Source: Seriola aureovittata (Eukaryota > Chordata > Actinopteri > Carangiformes > Carangidae). From it: a stretch of 64,000 nucleotides of DNA. The notes beneath the pieces are model-generated. The model saw only the letters and a list, made by a program, of their open reading frames with translations. It had not been told where the DNA came from and did not search any database. The stretch covers positions 5,574,236 to 5,638,235 of the forward strand of contig NC_079380.1 of the NCBI RefSeq assembly GCF_021018895.1, written 5' to 3'. Made by a program: the position numbers and the translations under genes. Shown piece after piece: positions 47,148 to 58,590 of this stretch (positions are counted from its first letter, which is position 1; the number at the start of each line of letters is the position of its first letter).

Positions 47148-47803
47148 TGCTTCGAAAACTGTTGTCGCTCTCGCTCAGGAGGTGGCACACAGGACCTAAA
47201 TATTTCATTTCAAAAAATCTTTGTCATTCCACATTCATACGCACACACATGGCATTGCTAATGCTAACCCACATCTCTCACTGACTTCTCCCTCAAATCT
47301 GTGCTACAAGACTGTGCCGGATGCACTGAGGCGTGCCCGCGCCTTGCGAGGACGCACTCACTCTTGGGCCATTCAATGTTGACCTAGTTGGTGCGTGTGT
47401 CGGCCTGTTTCAGCTGCACGCTTTAATGTTGCCCCCCCCCCCCCCCAGACTGTGACCTGTAACATGCATTATGGTTTTGATCAGAGGTATTGAAATTAAG
47501 ATGTAATGTGGGTCACGGTGCTGGGGGCAGAGGAGCCGTCACAGCTTTTGGACGTACGTGAGTGGGTCTCTCTGTATTCACCGTGAGCTCGTCACATTAC
47601 CTGCAAGTATTGTTGAAAATGAGTCTCTGTCTCCTTCTAATTAAGGTGCGGGTAACAACCAGCACCTTCAGCAGAGCATGCACATATGCAGAGAGACACA
47701 AACACTCAACACATACACACACACACACACATACAAACATACATGCACACACACGCACACACACACACATCACAACCCGCTGCTGCTACCACAGAGAAGG
47801 GTT

Positions 47804-47823
47804 GAACAGATGTTGAGGAATTT
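47804..47823 (+). promoter_or_regulatory. E-box composite, partial copy
   Basis: GAACAGATGTTGAGGAATTT: a CAGATG E-box, six bases, then AATTT. It shares its right half with the motif copies at 54074, 56576 and 58250 but lacks the leading TAAT. Confidence 0.35.
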
Positions 47824-47867
47824 AAGATGCAAAAGGGAACTGGGACTCCCCCCCACCACCACCAGCA

Positions 47868-47868
<1 letters not shown>

Positions 47869-47919
<51 letters not shown>
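47869..47919. repeat. (CA)25 microsatellite
   Basis: Perfect CA array preceded by an ACC-rich stretch. Confidence 0.97.
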
Positions 47920-47922
<3 letters not shown>

Positions 47923-49454
47923 GTGCCCCACCTCTCTGTACCCCCCCTCCTTTCCACATACACACGCACATTCACACAACCAGTTTCGCACTCTAACACA
48001 CACACACACACAAAAATCTACATATATTACACCTAAAACTTGAAGATGCATCCTCCTTAGCTCTCTTAGAAACAATATACAATATACAATATAGGTATGG
48101 ATGGTCTTGCACACACATGTACGTACACGTGCATGCACAAAAGCAGACACAAGTGCACACGCGTACATGCATTGTGGCCCACATCCCCCTCCAGGCTGGC
48201 CCCGCTCATAAGGGGCACCATGTGGCACTCTATTCCCTCTGGCACAAGGCACCGACTCTGCCAGCTCTGCATTGTCCTCTGCCCGCTGGAGAGCACGCGC
48301 CCAAAACCGTGGCCCCTCTCTTCCTCTGTCTTTATCCCTGTCTCTCTCTCTCTCTCTTTTTCATTGCCTTTCCTCTTGTTTACCGTACGTGAACGGAGAT
48401 GGATGTCGTTTGCTTGCGTTCGGTCTCCAAAGTGCACCCAAACTTAAGATGAATGGGTGTGTGTTTGTGATGGAACACTGTTGGGAAATCTCGTTCCCGC
48501 GCCTCATTGTCTGCCTTTGTGTCCCGCCAACTTTCCAACCTTCGTCCAACTGAAGTAGTAAATATTGTTGTAAAGCACTGGCGTTGATGGTTGATAGCTT
48601 GGATCTCCTTCAAAAAAAAAAAAAGAGAAAAAAAAGAAAAGAAGATTCCACAGCCATAACCAGCAAACCTCTCTGATAGCTAAATACAGATTAGATGCCT
48701 CACTGATTGATTGGGTTTTGGTTTACTTCCATGGTGATTGAATCATTCCCGAGTTTTGCATCCGACTCTCAACCTCAAAGATCGTGAAGAAACACAGTGT
48801 GTGAAAGGGCCGACACTGCTCGACACCATGACCAGATAGATGCAGCTTTGCTTTGCCTGGTGTGTGTCCGCGGTTTCTCTAGGATCACCGTCGGCGAGGG
48901 AGACGAAAACACAACATCAGTCATATGTGAAGATAGAAAACATAAACTACTCCATATGTCTTGCACTGTCATTATAAAACAAGAGGTAGGAAAATTCAGT
49001 TCCACTCATTCACAGCCAGTGAAGGTGGGGATGGTTTATTCGACACTATGATACTGCTCAGGTTTTTGAACTGCCACCGACATTGGATGGATCCTAATCA
49101 CAGTAACTGCAAGAGGGGATCGCATTATCTCCATTTAGAGGAGGGAGTGTCGATTGCTGGATTCTGTTCTATTGACCTGGATCACTTCAAGTCCAGTGTG
49201 ATTAAATTTGGTGCAATAAAACTCTATATGATCCTGAGGTTCCACATTGGATTTCAGGTTAAAGCACCCACCACGAACAGTAGAGATCCTGTCTTGTTGT
49301 TTGTCATTGCCCATCTCTCTTTCCCCTTATTCTCTCATCGTCTCTCTACTGTCAGCTATAGAGCGCCGTGGGGATGATGTATTTTTGGAGACCAAGCCGC
49401 ATGTTAGCAGCGTCACCGCAGTTCCCCCGACGAAAAGCCAATGAGATTTTTACA

Positions 49455-49990
49455 TGGGATTTTTGGATTACTGCAGAAAATAAGCTCCATGACAAAGTAA
49501 AGTTTATGATACTGACAGAGTTTCTTCAGCAGGATAATATTCACTAATGAACACCACTTTAGGATTTTTGAAGCCTAAATATTGCTAAAAGTAAAGAGCC
49601 AGTGTCAGGCTGTAAACAAACTACACCACGGTCACATGACTTCAACGTCAACCCCGCTAAACTTCAGCTTGTAGCTAGATTTAGCTTTTACCTCTTCTAA
49701 AAAACCTTTCCCCTTAGAAAGTTAGTAATAATTTGTATTAATAGCACGAGTATGAATGAGGCTGTCAAAGCGGACTGATGAGTAGGTCGGGTTTCGTGTT
49801 TGGCGTGATGAGGTTTAACGTCCCCAACACGCTCTGTAGTCTCATTTAGCCACTTGTTAGCAACCGGCCTTTTTTAAGAGATGCAAAAGCGTAAAGAAAT
49901 CACGCCTTGGGTATTTACTGATGGATTTTATATCGTAGAATAAAAAGTCAACCATTGTCGTTAACCTTATTTCAGCCATGTAACCAAAAG
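49455..49990. repeat. Probable interspersed repeat, family unknown
   Basis: Stretches such as TGATACTGACAGAGTTTCTT, GAGCCAGTGTCAGGCTGTAA and GTTTGGCGTGATGAGGTTTA match my memory of a percomorph high-copy repeat. No inverted ends, tail or coding region could be identified, so limits and class are uncertain. A self-alignment against the genome would decide. Confidence 0.3.
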
Positions 49991-50359
49991 TACATTCAAA
50001 AAACCCACAGAGGAACCAGAAGTGCTAAAATGCTAACTCATTTCCTCCTGCAGCACTCTATTGAACAAAGAAAACCATCCAAAATATATAAAATACTGTC
50101 GCAACAAGTAAAATTGGGATGCATCAAATACAAAAGAATATGATTGAGAAAAATAAAAAAGATTATTAACATAGAAAACTAAAAATGGGCATAGAACTGC
50201 ACTGATAGAAGCAAAAGCAGCTATATCCGTATTCTCTGTAACGCACTGACTTTATGGAATATAGAACAAAACAAAAGTGTAAATATAGAAAAACATTACA
50301 TATGAGAGTAACAGTAAAAAAATTACAGAGAGAAAAGTTTATATTTGCAAATTGTGGTG

Positions 50360-50830
50360 TGCAGAAGTTTGAGGTTGCGCGTGAACTATTAGCGGTCTGT
50401 GCTAATTAACAAAAAGTCATCAGGGCCATAGAGAGAAAGCCATATGAGTAATGCTTTGATTTCTATCTCTTTTCCTCTGGTTCCTCAGAGGGAAGCGGCT
50501 CCATCCCTCCCTCCACCACACAGCTGCTCTGAGGAGAGCAGGGCTCTGCGGGGCTCTGGGTAGCCTTAGCTCTCTGTGCTTGGGTGAGAATTAGCCAGCT
50601 TTAGTGCTCGCCTTGCCTGCTAATCCCTTAATCTGGCGAGGCTGAGGAGGAAGGCTTTGGAGGAGAGATGGTGTGTCAATCCATGTCTTCACATCTCTCT
50701 TGGCACACTGAGGCACGCGGAAAACACAGAAAAGTTTGCAGTTGAGAGTTGTGCCGTGCCTTAATGAATTAGGCGAGTTATTCTTTATGAGGTGTTTCAT
50801 CCGCACTTTTACACATCAGTTTAATGATGC
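50360..50830. promoter_or_regulatory. Candidate conserved noncoding block
   Basis: Non-repetitive DNA with GTGCTAATTAACAAAAAGTC, TGAGTAATGCTTTGATTTC (TCF-like CTTTGAT), GCTAATCCCTTAATCTGGCG and GCCTTAATGAATTAGGCGAG. Bicoid/OTX-type TAATCC and homeodomain words recur. Conservation is not tested. Confidence 0.35.
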
Positions 50831-51168
50831 CAAATCTATTGTGACACCTTAGTACAATTATAAAATGAGGCAACGGTGGAGAAGATTTGTAGCCTGTATT
50901 TCACACCATTGTACTGGTTGCTTTTCTCAAATTTAAGACCACGTTTCCAACATCCCCTGTTGCTTCCTGCCAAACAAGGTGTCGCTTCTTAAACCTGCAA
51001 TAACTGGTTATTTTTTGGCGATTGCAGTGAAAACACAACATCTCGAACACAACATTTCATCACCTTTTAAGTTGATATGACTTGTTCACAAACAATTACT
51101 TCTTTTTTTTCTTTTTTTTTTTATACATCCAACAGTTACATTATCATTCATTTGCAGCTGTGAATGTG

Positions 51169-51742
51169 CAGTGGCTTCAGGTAGTACTCAGAACACTTCC
51201 CTTTATTGTGTTGTAGATTTAATTGCGAAGTGATACAATTGTAATTTTTTCCCATCAATCTACAACCAATAACCCATGATGTCAAAGTGAAAATGGGTTT
51301 TTAGATTTTTTTTTTGTGCAAATTTATGAAAAATCAACAACTGAAATCTCTTATTTACAAAAGAATTCAGACCCTTAATTCAGTAGAAAACCCTGTGACA
51401 GCGACTACTGCTTTGAGTCTTCTTGGATAAGTCTCTACACACCTGGCACTTTGTCCGATTCTTTCTGGAGGATTCTCTCAAGCTCTGTCAGATTGGACGG
51501 AAGCATCTGTAAACTTCCACCTTCAGGGTCTCTTCACAGGTCTAAGTCTGGACTTTGACCGGGCCACTCACGCCACTCCAGCGTTGTTCTTGGCTCTGTG
51601 CTTCGGATCATTGTCATGTTGGAAGATGAACCGTCGTCCCAGTCTGAGGTCACAGGTTTTCTTCAGGGACATCTTTGTATTTGGCTGCATTCATCCTTCC
51701 CTCAACTCTGACCGGTCTGCCTCGTCCCTGCCGCTGAGAAAC
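51169..51742 (-). mobile_element. Tc1-like transposon remnant (transposase C-terminal part)
   Basis: Starts CAGTGGCTTCAGGTAG, like the ends of fish Tc1-type elements whose terminus reads CAGTGGCTTC..GTATTCAGACCC. The minus strand then encodes recognisable Tc1 transposase pieces: the DDE-type FQHDNDPKH (about 51601-51628), WPGQSPDLDL-like residues in a shifted frame, and RVEGRMNAAKY (about 51670-51710). The frame is broken by indels and the element is truncated at about 51742, so the N-terminal domain and second inverted end are missing. It is a dead fragment. Confidence 0.8.
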
Positions 51743-52509
51743 TACAACTATGAAGCTCTGTAAAGCCGCAGGGAGCTGCAGATACAGGTGATTATTCCTA
51801 CACAGGGTCATTGGTTTAAGGAAAATTATTGATGATATGCTTTCTGTGCTGTTTTCATAACATAAGCATGCCATGCACTGTAGAAGAAAGCTGAGTGAGA
51901 ACATCTACAGAGCTGTGAGCCGTTCCACATCTCATTTCTTTAATTTACACTCAGTTTTTATTTTGGCTTGCTGTATTTTAAATTGGCAATGGTGCCTTGT
52001 TCCATTCCAGCTTTCATGTATATAATGACAAATATTTGCCCAAACAAGTCTTAAACCATATTACATACACAGATTTTTTTTTTTTCCTTCTGGCTGTAGT
52101 GTCATGTCTCTGTGAAATTTCTCAGAAAAATAACTTCATATTCCTGGTGGCCTCCTGTAACCTCCCAGACCGAACAACCTCCCCCTGACCAACTTGTGTT
52201 GGGAAACCATCGCACATGTTTGGAATCACGGAGCAATCCTGCAGATTTCTGACATGTTGGTGAACAGATTTCAGCGCAGTGTAGAGGCCAGCTGTGGCTC
52301 ACGAGCCTTTTGGGTTTGACTCTCTTTGTTTTCATACAATCGCATACATTCACATTTTTTACGATGATGCTCAACTAATGGAAACATTTAAAAAGCCAGG
52401 ATACACTGTTGTGCAGCAGGAATCTAACTGGGCACTGCCGTCTATACAAGCATTGCATGAATTGTTTTTTTTTTTTTTAATTCCAGGAAATGTTTTAGAA
52501 ATAAAGGAC

Positions 52510-52770
52510 AAGTGACAAGAGCCTAATGATAAGTGAGATCTGAATTATATTCCTGCTAATGGACTATGAATAACAAAGCATCCCAACATGTTAACATTGT
52601 CATGAAAGCAATAACACAGAGGGGAATGCGGGGCGGCCTGGTACTGATTGTGCAACCACACGGTAATGAATGGCTAATGTGCTGGTGCAGAGGAGACGTT
52701 AATGCCATCCTAATTCCCTTTTGCTCAGAGCGGGGCACTGTGTCCTGAGCCTGTTAATCTGAACCCTTTA
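52510..52770. promoter_or_regulatory. Candidate conserved noncoding element
   Basis: High-complexity stretch with CCTAATGATAAGTGAG, CCTGCTAATGGAC, CAATAACACAGAGGGGAATG, CACGGTAATGAATGGC, GACGTTAATGCCATCC and CTGTTAATCTG. At least six TAAT cores occur within about 220 bp, surrounded by low-complexity DNA. One of the best enhancer candidates here by composition. Confidence 0.4.
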
Positions 52771-53939
52771 AACCTTTAATCTGGGAATCTGTCACACACA
52801 CACAAACACACACATAGATGTAGACACAGACAACCTGTCACTGCCGTGTAAAAGCAATACACCATACCTGCCACACCTCTCTCTGTCTCTCTCTCTCTCT
52901 CTCTCTCGCTCTTTCTCTGAGACACATGTGACATATTGAGCGCCTGCAGCGAGATTCTTCCCCATGAGCGGCATTCCAGAGCAGGCCGTCCCAGGGGAGT
53001 ATGGGAGTGGGGCCGGGGCAGTGGTGGGTCTGCGGGCAGTTGAAAGGAAGGGGGGGGGTTTGAGTGCAGGGGGCTTGTTGATGCAAAAGTCTGGTTTGTT
53101 AGGAGGATGATTGGAGACGTGTTATTCTGCCACTGTTGGTCGAGCGCTGTGGCTTCGCAGCGGGACTCAGTGACCTCAGCTGAACTAAAAAAAAAAAAAC
53201 CACTGTGGCCTCAGCAGTGGTCGCACCCGAACATCTCTGCTACATTTACTGTCCCACTGCATAGATAGATCTTCTCACAAAGATGAAACTACTGTGGTCA
53301 CCCATGCATAGGGAAAAAAGCAAAGCAGGCAAGGACAAGCTATAGCGCTACAATACCAGCATTTAATTCCAGGTGTGTTATGATCAGGGGCCAAAGTTTA
53401 AAGACAAAACTGTATAAACACTACTTGATTAACTGATGAACGGACACTACAAGTGCTGCTCCTAAAAAAAGACCAATTAAATAAGCAATACACATGAAAC
53501 TTAATTTTAAAAAAAGATGTCAAAAATAGATAGAAAATCAAAAATACAATGCATGTTGTTCATAGGTGTTGCAGCTCTGGACACTAACATCCTTCCAAAG
53601 GAGCATCCGGGCTTCTAAGACCAGCCACTCGACACTTTTTAAATGACTAAATACACCAAACAAGGAGTGACCTGGTTATCTTCATGCACGGCAACCTGTT
53701 TCCATAAAGCGTCACCTGTTCTGAGCCATTTTCATGCCCCTGCTCGTTCTCACATGCAGCACATATAGAGTGCGGCTTTCTAGGCCTCTCGCCTGTGAGT
53801 TGTTGGTTGTCTGCGTCTCTCTCCTTAATTGGAATCCGGACGGGGACTCTGTGTGCGTGAGTGAAGGCGCTGTGCGTGCGCATTTTTGTCACATATTATC
53901 TTATCATTTTTCCTCTTTCTCTCCCTTTGTCCTCGCTCC

Positions 53940-54110
53940 TCTCCTCATTCTTTCTGTCTGCCGGTTAATATTTCATTTGCTTTGCCGTCATAGCGGGCTG
54001 GTACATTAACCAGCGGTGCCAGTCGAGCTCTCTGCTTGTGGCTGGCTGTATAAAAATAAACACACTCTAGTTGTAATGAACAGATGTCACAGAATTTAAA
54101 CGTGCAACCC
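53940..54110. promoter_or_regulatory. Candidate conserved noncoding element with E-box composite
   Basis: Contains GTTAATATTTCATTTGC, GGTACATTAACCAGCGG and the composite TAATGAACAGATG at 54074-54086, with AATT at 54093-54096. Followed by C-rich, low-complexity sequence. Conservation is not tested. Confidence 0.4.
54074..54096 (+). promoter_or_regulatory. TAATGAACAGATG composite motif, copy 1
   Basis: A homeodomain-type TAAT, two bases, then ACAGATG (NeuroD/neurogenin/Atoh-class E-box), six bases, AATT. Shared architecture with copies 2 and 3. Confidence 0.4.
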
Positions 54111-54673
54111 CCCCACCTCCCCCCCACTTCCTCATCCTCCACACACACACAAACACTCTTCACCCTCCTCTCCCACCTCCCCCTCCTCCTCCTCCTCCTC
54201 CTCATTCTTGCTCACGCATAAAGGCGCACATGCATGCATGCACACACAGCATGCAGTTAGACTCCTGCATTCACATGTATCCACAAACACAGATAGCAAG
54301 AGGAGCTGCAGGATCAAAACACTTGTCCACATGAGTGTATATTGAACGTACACACAAACTCTCATACATGTATTCCCATGTGAGCTTCCCCTGGCAGAGG
54401 GGCCGGCCTGGCAGACATTGTATTGCTCTGCCAATCTCTTCCTCTCTTTCTCTATTTTCCTCCCTCTCCTCCCTCCCTCTCTTGTCTGTCTGTCTGTTAG
54501 TCTGACAGCAACACTGTGGTCATTTTTACAGACTATTTTCATGAGGTCCTCCCATCCACTTTGCAGAACCAGCCTGTCATCCCACAATCCCCGGCGGCAT
54601 CATCAGAACCCATTTTGGTACTGTGAGGAAGGGATGGGCACAAGTGTATATCAGTGTGTGAGTGTGTGAGAGC

Positions 54674-54676
<3 letters not shown>

Positions 54677-54721
<45 letters not shown>
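54677..54721. repeat. (TG)n microsatellite
   Basis: Perfect 45-bp array, followed by a C-rich run. Confidence 0.95.
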
Positions 54722-54723
<2 letters not shown>

Positions 54724-56529
54724 ACCCACCCCCCGCCCCCCCCCACCCCTTGTCACTCCCGCTCTTTTCCCACTGAGTGTGTGCCAGCTCTCTGTGTTTG
54801 CTGGCTGACAGGACCGAAGGAGAGACGATTGTTCTCCACGTACCCAGAGACCCTCCCCTGCCAAGTCTGGGATGAAATCCTTTCTATAGCGCTAACTCCT
54901 CACAGTCGGGCATCTCACAGCAAAACACACACCATTACTGCTCCGGGTAGGAGGGTGATACCACGCTAAAAGTCAGTCAGATACACAGAGGTCTGTTTTA
55001 CACCATAACACTGCAACAAAAAAAGAAAAGAAAAATCTCTCCTTTTAGCATGTCTGTTAGTCCTGTTGCAGACTTAAAATATGTGTTTTCCTTTAAAGAA
55101 GTGGCTAATTGAAAGGATTTTTTTTTTTTTTGCATTAGAATTTCCCTGAAATGAATTGACATTTTGTTGTTAGTCTGGGACGATCTGCCCATAGAGACAG
55201 TTGTTAGCGAGGCCTCTTATGAATTCTCTGTCAAGTTACGCTGATATACATTGATTCTTTGTGGGTGTATTCAAACAGTGGATGTCTTTTTTTTTTTTAA
55301 GACAAGATGATCTCATTTCAAGTTCAACAGGGTTTGACCACACAAATCCAACTTTGGTGCTTTTTTTGCTGAAATTTTCTTTTTAGTTGAAATTTGTAGC
55401 ACATCACCAACAATGAGTCACCAGGAAAGTGTATCAAAAGTGTTTTGAGAACACCTAACTGCAGTCTAATATACAATACATCTAAATGAAATGATAAAAT
55501 AAATTTTGGCTTGGTTCAACATGGCCCAAGATTTAGTTTATTCAGCCATGAAAACACGGAAGTTGCTGTGTTTCCATCCTGATCACCGAACACCTCGTTC
55601 AGGAGGAAAATGAGTCCATGCTCTAGATGCAGAGTCCTCGCTCTAAGTTTGGAGGAGCAGTGGGAAGTGGACGGTGATAGACGGAGCAGGTCATCCCTGT
55701 GACGGCGGAGGAAGGCGGGCAACGGGAGATTAAAGGTGACGGAGAGAAGGCGAGATGAAGGGATGAAGGAGAAGGGAGAGATGAAAGGGAAAAGGGGAGA
55801 GGTGCGGAGGTCGTCCGGGGGGTGATCAGTGAGGTGGATGCGATGCCATCTGACAGGTCCAGCTGGGAGACTGCCCGCCCCCCAGCACTGCAAACTGGTC
55901 AATATGGAGGCCAATTACTGCTGCCCATGTGACCAGGGCATCATCCAACCCTATCATAACACACGCGCACGCACACACGCACGCACACATGCCATCTGTG
56001 CAGACCAGCAACGAACGACCCCCCACCCCCCTCTCCCTACATACCTCCTCACCACCCCACCTACACACCCCCGTCTCTGATCCAGTTGCGTCCCCGTGCA
56101 CGCTCCTACTTAACCTCCTAAACACGGGCCAGACACGCCCCGCCGCCGGACACCTCCGGAGCATACCTCAACAGAGGCCGAGGGAGAGAGCTGTCGGACA
56201 GGTCAAGAAGACTTTCTGCTCTCTCTCTGTTGTCAAAGTCTCTGAACAAACACTTCCACCCCCCCCACCCCCCCGTCAACATCTGGCACCGCCCAAACCC
56301 CGGCAAAGCCTAGGCTATCTGGCCACCCGCCAAAGGCCTGAAACCTACCTGGCGCTCTACCGGATCTCCACCTCTGTCTTTTCACCCCCCACCCCCCCAC
56401 ACCCGGTGCTTCCCTGCCCCTCTCACCTCCCACCCACCCCACTCCCTCCTCCTCCTCCTCCTGGAGCCCTTGTTTCTCCCTTGGCAGGACCTCCAGCAGT
56501 ATAGCACACTCTCAGTTTAGCTTCTGCCT

Positions 56530-56770
56530 CGTCTTCTGCCCCACTGCCCGTGCCGCACCGTGCCCCATTGTGTGATAACAAACAGATGTTGTGGAATTTG
56601 CTCTGAATGGACTGCCAGTGACAGGCCCGCTCCCCTTGTCTGGCAGTGCGGGGGCACTGGCATTACAGTCTGGCAAAGAGGTTGGCCGAAGTCTGCGCGA
56701 TTGTTTCCTCTGCGCACATGTGGAACATTTGAGTGCACGAGCCAGATAAGTTCACAATGCACCAAGTGTT
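56530..56770. promoter_or_regulatory. Candidate conserved noncoding element with E-box composite
   Basis: High-complexity stretch beginning CATTGTGTGATAACAAACAG and continuing with GGCATTACAGTCTGGC, GCGCGATTGTTTCC (SOX-like TTGTTT) and CCAGATAAGTTCAC (GATA-like). It carries composite motif copy 2. The preceding DNA is C-rich low complexity. Conservation is not tested. Confidence 0.4.
56576..56598 (+). promoter_or_regulatory. TAACAAACAGATG composite motif, copy 2
   Basis: TAAC, two bases, ACAGATG, six bases (TTGTGG), AATT. It differs from copies 1 and 3 at two positions in the 13-bp core. Confidence 0.4.
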
Positions 56771-57679
56771 GTGTTTATGTCCTTTTATTCTTGCCATTTT
56801 TAATAGACATAAATTATTCAGATGCATGGGTGATCAGTGTGAGTGTGTGTTGTATTTTTTCTGCCCATCTCAACTGCATTGCCTTTTGTTTTTAATCACT
56901 GACAGATAGTTGCAAATATTCACATTATTTTCCTTTGCATTGAATCCTAAATGCCTTTAATTCTCACATATTTTATATCCATATTATCAGCTGATATCTG
57001 CATTTTGCAAAAAAAAACAAAAAAAAACACTCGGTTATTATTTTAGCTAGACGTTAATTGGAGTTCACACCATAGTACTTGTGACATTTTGATAATCGCA
57101 CTATTGACTGTTATGTCGGACAAACACTCTTGATTTTTTTTTCCTACCAAGTTGAGTGAGAAAAAGAGTGGGCATGAACATGATAATTTAAACAGCGAGA
57201 TTCATTCACTCACTTTTCATCCTGAGTGGAGCACAGAGTGCCACTGGAAGTTTTTTTTAGTTAAGACTTTTCGCATAATGCTAGATAGCAAAGTATTAAA
57301 GGATTAATTCAAAAGAAAAATGAAATAAGGGGAAAGGTTTTGCAGAAATGTGTAAAATCATTCGATTTAAAAAGAACACCTGGGAATTCCTTCATGTTCT
57401 GGCACATCAGGTGATTATTAAGTCGTTTTGTGTTGCTTCAGTTATTGTTGCGTGTTTGTGTTTTAATAAACAGAAGTGTGGCACTGCTTTCAAATAGTTA
57501 ATTTTAAGGACGACACACACACACACACAGTGTGAGTTTGTCCAATTAACACATTTTTATTTACTGAATTAAAAGTTTATTTTCTTCAACACTAAAAAAA
57601 ACAAACTGCAAAAAACTGGATTTTAATCAAAATTATTTAAAAATCTGTCATTTTTTCTTTAAAATTTGGCTTCTGGGTT

Positions 57680-57737
57680 TGTGTGTGTTTGTTTGTGTGT
57701 GTGTTTGTTTGTGTGTGTGTGTATGTGAGTGTTTATA

Positions 57738-57770
<33 letters not shown>

Positions 57771-57785
57771 AAGAAAGTGTGTGTG

Positions 57786-57816
<31 letters not shown>

Positions 57817-57918
57817 TTGTTTGTGTGTGTGTATGTGTGTGTTTTATGTGTGTGTGTGAGAGAGAGGAGAGAGAGAGAGAGAGAGAAAGAAAGTGTGTGT
57901 GTGTGTGTCTATGTGTGT
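57680..57918. repeat. Complex TG/TTTG/AG microsatellite cluster
   Basis: Alternating GT arrays, TTTG variants and two (AG)n blocks (about 57754-57776 and 57858-57893). The open frames of Cys/Val repeats are artefacts. Confidence 0.95.
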
Positions 57919-58121
57919 GTCATTAATCTGTTATGTTACAAGGTTACCACATCTAAGGACTGTTAACAACCACAAGTTTAATTCTGAGGCTGCAGCACAG
58001 CCTTCTTTCAATGCATGAGCTCATGTACAACATAACATCAGGGGGAAATATGCATATTCATAGGCCAACTCTTCACAAAACCGCCTTACTGCTGTGTATC
58101 TGTGTGTGTGTCTCTGTCTGT

Positions 58122-58126
<5 letters not shown>

Positions 58127-58202
<76 letters not shown>
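58127..58202. repeat. (TG)38 microsatellite
   Basis: Perfect dinucleotide array of about 76 bp. Confidence 0.97.
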
Positions 58203-58203
<1 letters not shown>

Positions 58204-58224
58204 CGAAGGGTTACTCAGGATGAG

Positions 58225-58400
58225 CGCTCTCGTTTTTAAACGTCCTGGATAATGAACAGATGCTGCAAAAATTAGGAAAGAAACATCGACTCCTCCCAGC
58301 AGTGCCACTTTGGCCCGGTGAACTGGCACACTGGCGCACACACTGGGTTGTCCTCTCCGGAGCTCCTGGTGCTGCTGCTGGGGAACATTAAGGGACTTGG
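58225..58400. promoter_or_regulatory. Candidate conserved noncoding element with E-box composite
   Basis: High-complexity island between two long TG arrays. It contains CCTGGATAATGAACAGATGC (composite copy 3), AGTGCCACTTTGGCC and GTGAACTGGCACACTGGCGC (NFI-like TGGC words). Conservation is not tested. Confidence 0.35.
58250..58273 (+). promoter_or_regulatory. TAATGAACAGATG composite motif, copy 3
   Basis: The 13-bp core is identical to copy 1, followed by six bases (CTGCAA) and AAATT. Confidence 0.4.
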
Positions 58401-58479
58401 CACGGCTCTCCTCCGCCAGCCTGCCAGCCTCCCTCTCTCTCAGTCTCTCCGGACTGTGGAGGAAGAGGAAGTGGTAGTG

Positions 58480-58511
58480 ATGGTGGTGGTGGTGGTGGTG
58501 GTGGTGGTGGT

Positions 58512-58589
<78 letters not shown>
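58480..58589. repeat. (GGT)n(GT)n composite microsatellite
   Basis: GGT trinucleotide array to about 58514, merging into a GT array of about 76 bp. Confidence 0.95.

Positions 58590-58590
<1 letters not shown>

Noticed and set aside
48961..49377. Plus-strand open frame of about 138 codons without low-complexity runs
   Set aside because: No recognisable domain, no convincing start context or splice partners, and no known gene at this syntenic position. Coding status would need transcript evidence.
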